64,000 bases of DNA from Gongronella butleri (lineage: Eukaryota > Mucoromycota > Mucoromycetes > Mucorales > Cunninghamellaceae), in contig JAIWZP010000049.1 of the NCBI GenBank assembly GCA_025201375.1, positions 1-64,000 on the forward strand. The letters are read 5' to 3'. The position numbers were made by a program, and so were the translations under genes. A model generated the notes under the pieces. It worked only from the letters and a program-made list of their open reading frames with translations, did not search any database and was not told the DNA's origin. This document shows positions 55,264 through 64,000 of the stretch, piece after piece (the first letter of the stretch is position 1; every line of letters begins with the position of its first letter).

Positions 55264-56273
55264 CAGTACCGTACCCTCCAAAAAAAACGCAACAACACCC
55301 GCTTGCGCCTGCTTTAATTGACTTTTCTATTTACTTTAATCTGTTGTGTATTGATCAATAATGATGCTAGCATCATGAAACTTGGTGGAGACAATGATAT
55401 ACAAGTAAAATAAAAGCTATAAAAATATGAAATGGATAGACAAAGGATGGGCATACCTATGTTAAAAAGAATGAGTGAGACGCGTCACGCGACGCGACGC
55501 GTACCCAAGCGCATACAGTGGCCCGTGAAGATGAATTGACATTATGAACACCATCTCCAATTTTTTTGAGACAATTGTGGTGGTGTCTGATTATTTCTGT
55601 CAATTCATTTTGTGGTACATGTGTCATGCCAAAGATCAGTGCGCCAATTGGTTAAATTATAGCTGTGACGCGTCAGACGCGTCTAAGCTGCGAGGTCCTT
55701 AATGTGACCGTGGTGCCCGAACTGTATGATATAATCACAGCACCTCAATAGCATACACTTTTGGACTTTCAAATGAAATAATTATCATAGTTTCAAATCG
55801 ACAATGAGATTAAAATGATTTGATAGAGATAAAAATAATTTTCCATACATGTTTGGCGCGTAACGCGTCACAGCGGTAATTTGACCAATTGTCATACTGG
55901 TCTCTGGCATGACACATGTACCACAAAATGAATTGACAGAAATAATCAGACACCACCACAATTGTCTCAAAAAAATTGGAGATGGTGTTCATAATGTCAA
56001 TTCATCTTCACGGGCCATTGTATGCGCTTGGGTACGCGTCGCGTCGCGTGACGCGTCTCACTCATTCTTTTTAACATAGGTATGCCCATCCTTTGTCTAT
56101 CCATTTCATATTTTTATAGCTTTTATTTTACTTGTATATCATTGTCTCCACCAAGTTTCATGATGCTAGCATCATTATTGATCAATACACAACAGATTAA
56201 AGTAAATAGAAAAGTCAATTAAAGCAGGCGCAAGCGGGTGTTGTTGCGTTTTTTTTTGGAGGGTACGGTACTG
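55264..56273. mobile_element. Tc1/mariner-type foldback element (non-autonomous)
   Basis: Left end CAGTACCGTACCCTCC and right end GGAGGGTACGGTACTG are inverted copies flanked by TA on both sides, the Tc1/mariner insertion signature. The arms are very long: about 55264-55690 and 55850-56273 are near-perfect reverse complements for the outer 340 bp and diverge inward. The loop is about 160 bp. No transposase frame is present, so it would need a transposase in trans. Arms carry several ACGCGTC motifs, which themselves form small palindromes. Confidence 0.85.
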
Positions 56274-56919
56274 TACAGTACAGTAGCACTTTGGGGGTTT
56301 AAGCTTTTTTGTTGCAAATTTTGTGCTGAATGGGACGCAGGTACGTACTGTATTTTTGAGCGTGGTCGACCATGCAGATGGACAGATGAATGCAAAATAG
56401 TTCAAATGCGAGGTTTTTGGCATTTTCGAGTCCAAAAAAAATCGGGTGGTGAACAACAACGAGAACAATGATGAGCTCAATCAGCCAGGCACGCCAATTG
56501 TTTGTTGTGGGATGCTTGGCGCGTCAATGCACATCGTGTGCATTGTAGACAGGAGTGCGCCGCACCAACGTGCCTAGCGCTTGAGCTCAGACCGAGGCAC
56601 CGAGCTGAGAGTCCAGTGTCGACCGGTGAATCTGCCACACTCATTTTTTCGCCTTTAAAACCCCACCTTGCTTGCTTGTTTAGATTTCGCCTTTTCCTTT
56701 TTCTTTTTCACTCTATTTTCAGATTAAAAAACCCCCTGTGTCTCACTTATTTACCAAAGTCTACGCACCTTGAGCACAGGAGGGTCAGAGTTTATGTTGT
56801 ACTGTAGAACTGTACCGTACTGTAACGCGTTTTTCATTGGCGGGCAACAAGTACAGTACGTAGGCTGTAAAAAAAATTCTGGATGCACATCAGGTAGGGA
56901 TGTTAAATCGAGAATCTCG

Positions 56920-57195
56920 CTCGAAAATACCGACTTCCCGAGGGTTCCACGAGACGAGATCGAGACGATCGAGACGACCTGAATCTCGCTCGTCGTCTTC
57001 TCGATCGACAAGAATTAGGGTTGTCTATCATATCGAGAGTCTCGCTCGAAATCTCGATTGTCTCGATTGAAATCAATTTGGATCTCGCTCGAAATCTTGA
57101 TAAATCTCGAAAAAATATCGAGAGGATCGAGCGAGACAATCGAGAATCTCGATCGCTCGCTCGATTGATCTCGATTGATCTCGATAAGCTGATAC
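56920..57195. repeat. CGAGAT/ATCTCG degenerate minisatellite
   Basis: Interleaved TCTCGCTCGAAATC, TCTCGATTG and GATCGAGCGAGAC units on both strand senses, so the stretch is highly self-complementary. A small outlier (CTCGCTCGCTCGATGGATCT) lies at 57535-57562. No reading frame of interest. Confidence 0.8.
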
Positions 57196-57320
57196 AGTAT
57201 CTTACAGTAATATGTTTTTAGGCTTATGATACAGTAGCTAGGTTGGCTGTAGTGTTGCTGCTGTAAACTTTGTGCAAGCCACTTTTTTTACGAGCGTGCA
57301 GCAGCGTGGCGCCATGTCAT

Positions 57321-57348
57321 CTTTTTTTTTTTTTTTTTTTTTTTTTTT
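57321..57348. repeat. Poly-T tract, 28 nt
   Basis: Uninterrupted T run about 50 bp before the tRNA-like sequence. On the minus strand it is a poly-A run that could be the tail of a retroposed sequence. Confidence 0.9.
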
Positions 57349-57399
57349 ACTAAAAAATGATTGAATTCACATGACAACAACGTAAGAAATAAAAAAATA

Positions 57400-57472
57400 A
57401 TCATGATGGCTCAGTGGTATTGAAGATGTGGTTTTGGTATGTGACCCAGGTTCCAATCCTGACGGGTGTACA
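57400..57472 (+). other. tRNA-like sequence with pol III A and B boxes
   Basis: TGGCTCAGTGG (57407-57417) fits an A box and GGTTCCAATCC (57449-57459) a B box with one mismatch; their starts are 42 nt apart, as in a tRNA. A T-arm can form (CAGG/CCTG around a 7-nt loop), but the acceptor and anticodon stems do not pair. It is best read as a tRNA-derived relic or SINE head rather than a working tRNA. Confidence 0.4.
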
Positions 57473-58154
57473 GTATGTAATTTTTTTTTTGCTACTGTAT
57501 CCTAATTACAGTACGTACGTCATCTTGAGGGCGTCTCGCTCGCTCGATGGATCTCGATGGATCTCGAACTGGGAATGCAATTGAAAGGATTCTACAGCAG
57601 GAAGGGAAAGTAAAATGCCAACACGCGAAAAAATTGGATCAGTCCATATCATAAGCATTATGAACATTGAAAGCATGCATAAATTATGATACGTATGATA
57701 TGCTGTGCTCAGCACTGTTGTTCACGGTCCGGAGGAGAATGATTCACCAGGAGACTCATGCGAAATGCAAATGCAAAATACCAATACGACGAAGTCCAGT
57801 TGGCGGCCGAATGTGCTTTCTTGAAATAACCCCAGCAGTAAAAATGGTGCACTCGCTCGTTGGCATAATGCTACTTGCTTCTGTAGCTGCGCCTGCGATG
57901 CATCGCAGCAAATCCCCTGTTGGCAGAAAATGACCGACGGATCTGCCATTTGTGCAGAATGTCGGAGCAAGTGGAGCCCGATTCCTATCTTTGGGTCTGA
58001 TCAGCAAGCTGAGCTCTGATTCAGGGCGAGGTTCAAAAAAGGGCAAGAAAAAAAAAGTTGCCAGCTTTAGCTCTTTTTCTTTGTTTCTTGCCTTTCTTTC
58101 CATTTTACCTTCTTCTTTTCACAATACCTTTTTGTTTTTCTCCCCCTTGCGTCA
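57473..58154. other. Spacer before the universal stress protein gene
   Basis: No gene supported. Further TACAGTA-type heptamers occur at 57469, 57496 and 57509. The last 100 bp are pyrimidine-rich, a likely leader. Confidence 0.45.
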
Positions 58155-59310
58155 ATGTCAAACGTGGTACACAGCAAGGATTCACGGGTGGTGAGCTTTG
58201 ACACTATGAGCAATGTAGATTTGCCAAGCTACTGCTTCACACTGCGACGCAAAACACCTGGATTTGCTCGTACGCGCCGATCAAGGACTTTTATGGTAGC
58301 GACCGACCTTGAGAGCTACAGCGAGTATGCGCTGAATTGGACTGTCTCTGTACGTGAGGGGAGTGGCAAAGGGAGCGGGGCGTGCCCGTGGGAAAGTTGG
58401 TCGTGCGCGACTCATTTTTGGCTCTGATTTAGGAAATCATGGACGACGGCGACGAACTTGTCGTGCTCCGTGTGGTGACGCTGGAAATGAGCGGTAAGCG
58501 AAAGAAAAAAGCGAGCCATCTCGAGTAGGTAGCATACTAAGCACCTAATTTTTTGTAGAAAAACGCAATGTGATCCAGGCGCAGCTGGCGTACGAGGCCA
58601 AGCAGGCCAAAGAAAAGGCGATGCAGGTCGTTGAGCGCGTCCTGACAGCCGGTGGGCCGGAAGTCAAAGTAAAAAAGTCCCTGCGTTCCATCGATCTTGG
58701 CAACAATGGCATAACTCATGTCCCTTTTCCCCCTTTTTTCGTTTTTTAGTTCAGTGTGGTGATTGAATTCGTGATTGGCAAGGTGCACGAGACCATCCAA
58801 CAGATGGTGGGTCTAATTTTCACGCAAATTGTAGCAAGGCTGACCTTTTTTTTTTTTTTTCCCTCTTTTTGTGCTTAGATTTCACTTTACCAGCCATCTT
58901 TGCTTATTGTCGGCACGCGCGGTATTTCCGAGTTTAAGGGGATGTTCATCAACAGCATTTCCAAGTATTGTTTGCAGCACTCGCCCGTGCCAGTGACGGT
59001 GGTGCGGCCAGAGGGCGCCAAACAGGCTGCGGCGGCCAAAAAGGCTAAAAAGAGCAACCGGCTGAGCGCGATCATGATGCGGCGCGGCGGCGGCAAGGAT
59101 GAAGCAGCAGCAGCAGCATCATCGTCGTCGTCATTGTCGTCGTCGTCGACCATTGCACCCAGCCCAAGCTCGTCGTCGCCATCGACGCCCACGCCACCGG
59201 CTCGCCCAAGCTTGCAAAAGCGATTCAGCCATCTGACACTGCTCAATCGTTCTCGATCGCCGTCGCCCGCCAAGCATGCAAAGCAAGCCAACAAAAAAGT
59301 AGATGCCTAA
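58155..59310 (+). CDS. Universal stress protein (UspA-fold) with Ser-rich tail
   Basis: Exons 58155-58349, 58433-58493, 58559-58668, 58750-58806 and 58879-59310 give 284 aa. The UspA domain spans about residues 45-180: TFMVATDLESYSEYALNWTV (nucleotide-binding Asp), ELVVLRVVTL, a helix AQLAYEAKQAKEKAMQVVER, FSVVIEFVIGKVHETI, SLLIVGTRGISEFKGMF and SPVPVTVVRPEG. The family ATP loop G-x-x-G with following small residues is only partly kept (GTRGISEFKGMFINSIS), so ATP binding is uncertain. A basic and Ala/Ser/Pro-rich tail of about 100 residues (AAAAASSSSSLSSSSTI and similar) follows, as in fungal Usp-like proteins. Role is inferred as stress-linked; the partner is unknown. Confidence 0.88.
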
Positions 59311-59590
59311 ATAATAGATTCCCCCCTCCTTGTAGCCTCTGTCGTCCTTTTTACCATTTTCTACAACATTAAAAAGTAATTCCTGTCATTTTTTTACTGT
59401 TCCTTGTGGCCAGGCCAATCAGAGGCTAGACCTGAACAAGTCGCACTTTCAAATTGAAAAAAAAAATCGGCGCGCCGACGCGCATCCATCACTTTCTTCC
59501 CCGTACTTTGTTTTTTTTCTTTGCCTGCGCCCCCTTGCCCCTTGTTCTTCTCTCGTTTTTTTTTTTTTTTGTACGATTTTTTCCCTATAA

Positions 59591-61495
59591 ATGCTCTCTT
59601 CGCAAGCGGTGTCGACGGCGACCAGGGCGACAAACCTCTCGAATGGCGCGAGTCTCACACTTTCCAGCGGCAAAAGGCGGCGGATCGACGGCCCACCTAT
59701 GCACCCGTCGGTCCTGGTGCGACAAGATCACCTGGTGCCCTTCCAACGTGTGCCGGCGCGCCTGATACGCGGTCCTCTCTCGCGATACCAGTTTATACAA
59801 TACAGATCCATGTATGGCACACAATTATATGGACGAACAGTCAACCGTACGTGGCCAGGGCAGCAAAAACAAAAGCAATTGCGCGTGCTTGGCTTCTCAC
59901 TTTTTCTTTATTTAGACGGGCTCCGCTCCTTGCCCCTGTATAATCGATACCAATGCCCTGACAACCAAGTGTACTATTTTTACTTTGAGGACTACTCGCC
60001 ATGCTTGCCCTACTCGATCGATTACGCCCATCGTACGCCCCCAATTCCTTCCCTTGCATTGCAAATGGGCGACATTGACTCACATGTTTTTTTTTGTTTC
60101 TTGCCTTCTAGACGCGATGAGCGGTGATCTTTTGGCGGTGTCGGATGAGGAGGGACGCGTGTCGTTGATCCGCACCGACAAGACCAACTCGCCGGCGGAC
60201 AGCGAGTTCCATTGCACATTTTACGCGCACGCGGACGCGACGACGGACGTGAAATGGAGCCCAGACGACCTGATGCTGCTGACATCCGGCGGCGATTACA
60301 TGGTGCGCCTTTTTGATGTCGAGACGCAAAAGTGCCATGCCGCATTTGCTGGCCACATGGGTGTCATTCGCAATGCCAATTGGCACCCCACCAACCGACG
60401 TAAGCTAAAAAAAAAAAAGGTATGAACGCTCACCTTTTTCTTTTAAATTCGTTCAATTCGTAGATTTGATCGTGTCCGCGAGTCGATCAGGCGAGTTTAA
60501 CCTGTGGGACACGCGTTGTCGCCAACTTGGACAGAGCACGGATGGTAAGACACCAGGCGTGAGACGTGTATGACGGCAATTTTTGACTTCTTCATTTTTT
60601 CATAGAACAATACCAGAACCATGCTGTCAACTTTCAGGAATTTGGCGAATACCCGGTGTATGGTGCTGTGCGCTCGGTGAGCGATGCACACGTGGAAAAA
60701 CCCAAGGGCGGGCAAGGCAGGGCAAAGGGCAAGAACAAGGAAAAGATTGGCGCACCACGCACGGTGACGTGCGCGCTATTTTTCGGCCAGGACGAGGACA
60801 AGGTGTTGACGTCCGGCAGCCTGGACGGGTAAGGACATTGGCCGTTTTTTCGGGCTGACAACTCATCCCCATGTTTGATCCTTTTTTTTTGCCAGGATGA
60901 TCAAGCTTTGGGATTGCAGAATGGGCCGCTCGCCCCACATGATCGAATACATTGAATTCAAGGACGCCAAGGGCACGCCAAAAGGCATCTCGAACATGAA
61001 GCTGGATCATTCAGGCTCGAGACTCTTTAGCGTGTGCAGGGATGACACGTAAGAACGCGTGCTTGGCCACAAAAAAAAAAAAGGTTATCTCACCTTTTTG
61101 TTCTTATTTTTAGTATTTACATGCATTACTTGGTGGATTTGACGCGTCCTAGGCGAAAATTCACGTCTTGGAATTTCCGCTCGGCTTTCTCGAGCGAGTT
61201 GTCACTGTCTCACGACGATCAATACTTGATTGCCGGCTCGGCTGACAACCGAATCTTTTGCTGGGAGGTCGAGGGCGCCCAAAACAACAGGGCGGTCTCG
61301 TTTGACGGCCACACCGACAATGTCATGAGCGTCGCGTGGCACAATCAATCTAATAATCAGGTAAAATCGTGCTTTTTTTATATTTTTGCCAATAGGCCAT
61401 TCCTCACCCTTTTATTTTTTTTTTAGTTTGCCTCGTGCAGCAGAGACTTCAAGGTGCGCATTTGGAACGCGAAAAGCGAAGTGCTTCGAGAATAA
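59591..61495 (+). CDS. CDT2: CDT2/DTL-type WD40 protein (CRL4 substrate receptor)
   Basis: Eight exons: 59591-59846, 59916-60032, 60112-60399, 60464-60544, 60606-60828, 60896-61048, 61114-61360 and 61427-61495, in phase, 477 aa. It carries seven WD-type repeats: SGDLLAVSDEEGRVSLI, LLTSGGDYMVRLFDV, HLIVSASRSGEFNLWDTRC, VLTSGSLDGMIKLWDCR, LFSVCRDDTIYMHYL, LIAGSADNRIFCWEV and ASCSSRDFKVRIWN. The WDTRC block, the Lys/Gly-rich insertion between blades (KGGQGRAKGKNKEKIGAP) and the IKLWDCR step are CDT2/DTL features. CRL4-Cdt2 ubiquitylates PCNA-bound targets such as Cdt1 in S phase. The first two exons are less certain. The C-terminal extension of vertebrate DTL is absent. Confidence 0.85.
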
Positions 61496-61734
61496 AATGA
61501 GCAATTGCATTTTTTTTCTTTGTCTTTTTTTTTTTGTCGTTTTTTACGCGTTACCCCATATGCTAGAAAGTTCTCACCGTGACTCATACAGGGCATGGAC
61601 GCGCGAGGGTGGGCTTTGGCAGCGGCATGGCGCAGCTTTCCTAATTTGGCCACGCCAGGAAGCTTTTTTTTTGTCTCGACCCCGCTTTTGCCTTTTTGCA
61701 ACTTTTCCACACCTCCCTTTTTTTTATTTTTACA

Positions 61735-63371
61735 ATGGATCCCGACGATATTGATCTCGATGAAGCATCTCTTGTCGCGTCTGTAAAAGACCTCCGGCAG
61801 CAGTGCCAGCAAATTGTCGACTATTGCGATGCGCGCGAGCAGGAAAAGCCACTAGAAGGCATGTATCGCTTTAGACAGTCTCTCGTTGCCGAGGCACACT
61901 TTTTTGATCGTGTAGGTCACCACTTTTTCTCCCACAAACCCGCTCTCTACAAGCACTCAATGGCACTCAATGGCACATTATGGGCGTTTTTTTTTTTTTT
62001 TTTTGGCTAAATTTGCTCTTTTTTCTTTTTTTCCTGGAATAGTTACTAGCGAGCCCGTCGACGATCAAGCCGAATTACATCAAGAGCACGAATCTGGGGT
62101 ATTTGGAGGCGGTGCACGAAGCGATGATGCAGGTGAGCCCGTTGACGGAGCTGATGCGGTCGGTGGGCGTGCCACCCAAGGATGGGAGCTGGATTGGTCA
62201 GGCCGCCATGCTGCGGCAACACAGCGTCAAGGTGGATCTCGTCGCGGAACACGAACGCGTGTGGATCAAGATCATTGCGCGCAATGCAAAGGCGTTTCGG
62301 CACGAAATGGCCGGATTGGAACTATGGGGCGATGATGACAGTGACAAAGAAAATGATGAGACTGGGCTATTAGGCGATGACGACGACAGTAGCAGCAACA
62401 GCGACAGTAGCGACAATGAGGAAGATGGTCATCGACATGGGTTGCGTGCGGCCAAGACCCCGAGTATGGAAGATTTGCCGATTTTCAAAAGGGCGCGACA
62501 CTATTTACGTGCGGCACATGCGCATCGCGTTCACTTCAAGGAGCCAATTGTGATGTTTGCTTTCTTGCGCATCCGACGAGACGAGGATCCGTTTGTTCAG
62601 CGGATTATGCCGAAATTAGAGGAAATGGGGATCTGTGTGTACATGCAGGGCGATCCAGGTGGCATACAAGGCGCGTACAAGGCACCCATCCAGCGCATTT
62701 TCCCCCTGGACGACACCCGATCAACAACGCCGCATCTGAATTTGGACGTCAGCACGGTTTTGGCCATGATTTCCGAATTGTCCCATCATGTATGCAGTCC
62801 GGATCACATCCAGGGCGAGCCCCTCAAGAACCAGGCCATTGCCGAAGCCTCGGCCCCCGTCCTTGCCCCGCTCGCGCGCATCTTGCAAGGAAAGAAGCTT
62901 TTCATGACCCAATGCGCGTTTGAACGATTGCGCGATATCATGAGCCTTGTTGCAGGGCCGCGCGAAAGGCAGCGATACCAGCAATTATTCCCCAATCCCG
63001 GACAAAAGATCTACAACACCACAGACACACGCGACGCGCCAATCAAGGGCCTGGACGACAATGACGACATGTGGACTCGCCTCGGTCACCCACCCACCAT
63101 CACCATCATTCCCAACGACCCCACCCCGCGCTTCCTCGGCCTCCTCGAGGGCGCTGGAAACTCAAAATACGTCAATAGTGGCAGAAAAATACGCACGCGC
63201 TTCACAGACTACCACGCCACCATCTTTGGCACAGGCGACAAACTCCAAATGACAACGGTCACTGCCATCCAATGGATGGACCACGCACTCACAAAGGCAG
63301 GCATCACAGACACATTGCTCGTTGTCCACGACGCACGTTCATTAGCCGAAGAAAAGATGAACGCCGCATGA
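61735..63371 (+). CDS. DUF1308 / UPF0415 (C7orf25-like) protein
   Basis: Exons 61735-61911 and 62043-63371 give 501 aa. The N-terminal helical part (DLRQQCQQIVDYCDAREQ) leads to the conserved family stretch IKPNYIKSTNLGYLEAVHEA, then VDLVAEHERVWIKIIARNAK and IVMFAFLRIRRDEDPFVQRI. A disordered Asp/Ser/Asn-rich loop (about 125-150) interrupts it. The C-terminal half has LNLDVSTVLAMISELSHH, LFMTQCAFERLRDIMSLVAG and PRFLGLLEG, the DUF1308 core. Human C7orf25 shares LQSTNLTHL and the FAFYNSV and LKEMGI steps. Function is not established; cytosolic location is likely, since no signal or membrane helix is seen. Confidence 0.85.
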
Positions 63372-63648
63372 TTTTTTTTTATTTTTTTCATTGTTGTACA
63401 TAGAGTGCCATGTTGACAAAGAAAAATCATAGAAAGCGAGCATTTTTGTCCTTTTTTTGTTTGTTGCAATGAAGGGGTAGGGGCGCGGGGCGGGAGTACA
63501 AGCGAGTCCCATGACAATTGATTAAGTGTGGAATGAAATGGATGAGATGGGGCTTCTCAAATAAACGTGGTAAGGGGGGAAAAAGAGGCGCGGGGATAAA
63601 TCAACGCGGCCCCTTTCACCGTTTTTCGCGCGCTTTGATCTGGTTTCT
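63372..63648. other. 3' flank of the DUF1308 gene
   Basis: T-rich with no gene seen; it includes GGGGTAGGGGCGCGGGGCGGG at 63474, a second G-run tract (plus strand). The two genes around it converge. Confidence 0.4.
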
Positions 63649-63897
63649 TTATATGATAATCGCCCATCCCTTTATCAATGGCACCTCAGTCGCAGGACAA
63701 TGGACGTCCAAAACGATGGATGTGCTCGGTTGCGAGGACAATGGCTCTGTAAAAAAAAAAAAAAAACAAGAAAAAAAAAGAAAATGAGAGTGAACAAAAA
63801 AAAGGGGTATTTATCGCCCTACCGTGTGCTGCGCGTGCCATTGCTCGCAGAATTCGCAAGCCGCATGCACACTGGCAGATTGGATGGCAACGTTCAT
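63649..63897 (-). CDS. Possible small two-exon protein, hypothetical
   Basis: Exons 63897-63823 and 63744-63649 could be joined (ACG|GTAGGG to CAGAG|CC) to a 56-residue protein: MNVAIQSASVHAACEFCEQW, then HAQHTPLSSQPSTSIVLDVH, then CPATEVPLIKGWAIII. Coding-like composition on both sides of a T-rich intron supports it; there is no homology I recognise. It may instead be the 3' end of a larger gene reaching beyond the window. Confidence 0.35.
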
Positions 63898-64000
63898 GAC
63901 GTGAAATGAGTTAAATGAATAGAAATAAAATGAAAAAAAGAAGAAAAGGCAAAAGAAAAAAGAAAAAAGAAAAAAAATCCATTGGCAGGTCCTTGGGTGC

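Overview
This window is nuclear DNA of a fungus. Genes contain many short introns (about 50-160 nt, a few longer) with long T tracts before the acceptor. Exons are GC-rich, and the products are single-chain eukaryotic proteins: urease, TCP-1 beta, Rab GDI, VPS37, CDT2. A CotH-family protein with a signal peptide, a fungal-type cystathionine gamma-synthase and an intron-rich Fanzor nuclease point to an early-diverging zygomycete-type lineage, probably Mucoromycota. That placement is inference; no rDNA or mitochondrial marker is present. No rRNA, convincing tRNA or CRISPR array was seen. Exon coordinates come from hand-splicing with phase checks.

Layout. 0-9 kb: partial CotH-like gene, ARL5-type GTPase, a small unknown gene, thiamin pyrophosphokinase and a long Q/H/acid-rich unknown protein. 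9.3-13.8 kb: an apparently intact six-exon Fanzor (TnpB-like, RNA-guided nuclease family). 14-20 kb: CCT2 and cystathionine gamma-synthase, separated by a 0.9 kb dispersed repeat. 23-28.6 kb: PKA-type AGC kinase and an MFS sugar transporter whose reading frame needs a 2-nt microexon. 28.9-30.2 kb: a tandem array with a period of about 496 bp. 32.4-40 kb: F-box/WD40 protein, a type I membrane protein with a PPxY tail, a small ORF and urease. 40-47 kb: an F-box/LRR cluster with one intact gene, one copy with an in-frame stop and one relic, embedded in repeats. 47-53.7 kb: VPS37 (ESCRT-I), the C-terminal relic of a second and different Fanzor, an aldo-keto reductase, an orphan exon and Rab GDI. 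53.7-58.1 kb: a gene-free stretch with a Tc1/mariner-type foldback element, many TACAGTA/TACTGTA heptamers, a CGAGAT minisatellite and a tRNA-like relic. 58-64 kb: universal stress protein, CDT2, a DUF1308 protein and a weak small gene.

Most genes are independent housekeeping functions with no operon-like logic. Functional groups are vesicle traffic (ARL5, GDI, VPS37), ubiquitin-ligase substrate recognition (F-box/WD40, two F-box/LRR genes, CDT2, possibly the PPxY protein) and nitrogen/sulfur/cofactor metabolism (urease, cystathionine gamma-synthase, thiamin pyrophosphokinase).

The most unusual content is the intact Fanzor, with a large Ala-rich insertion and extra N-terminal cysteines, plus a fossil of a second Fanzor lineage 35 kb away. 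Other unusual signals are the 2-nt microexon, two genes whose first coding exon is only ATG, a GC-AG intron, a compositional gradient inside exons and a strongly repeated palindrome GACGCGTC.
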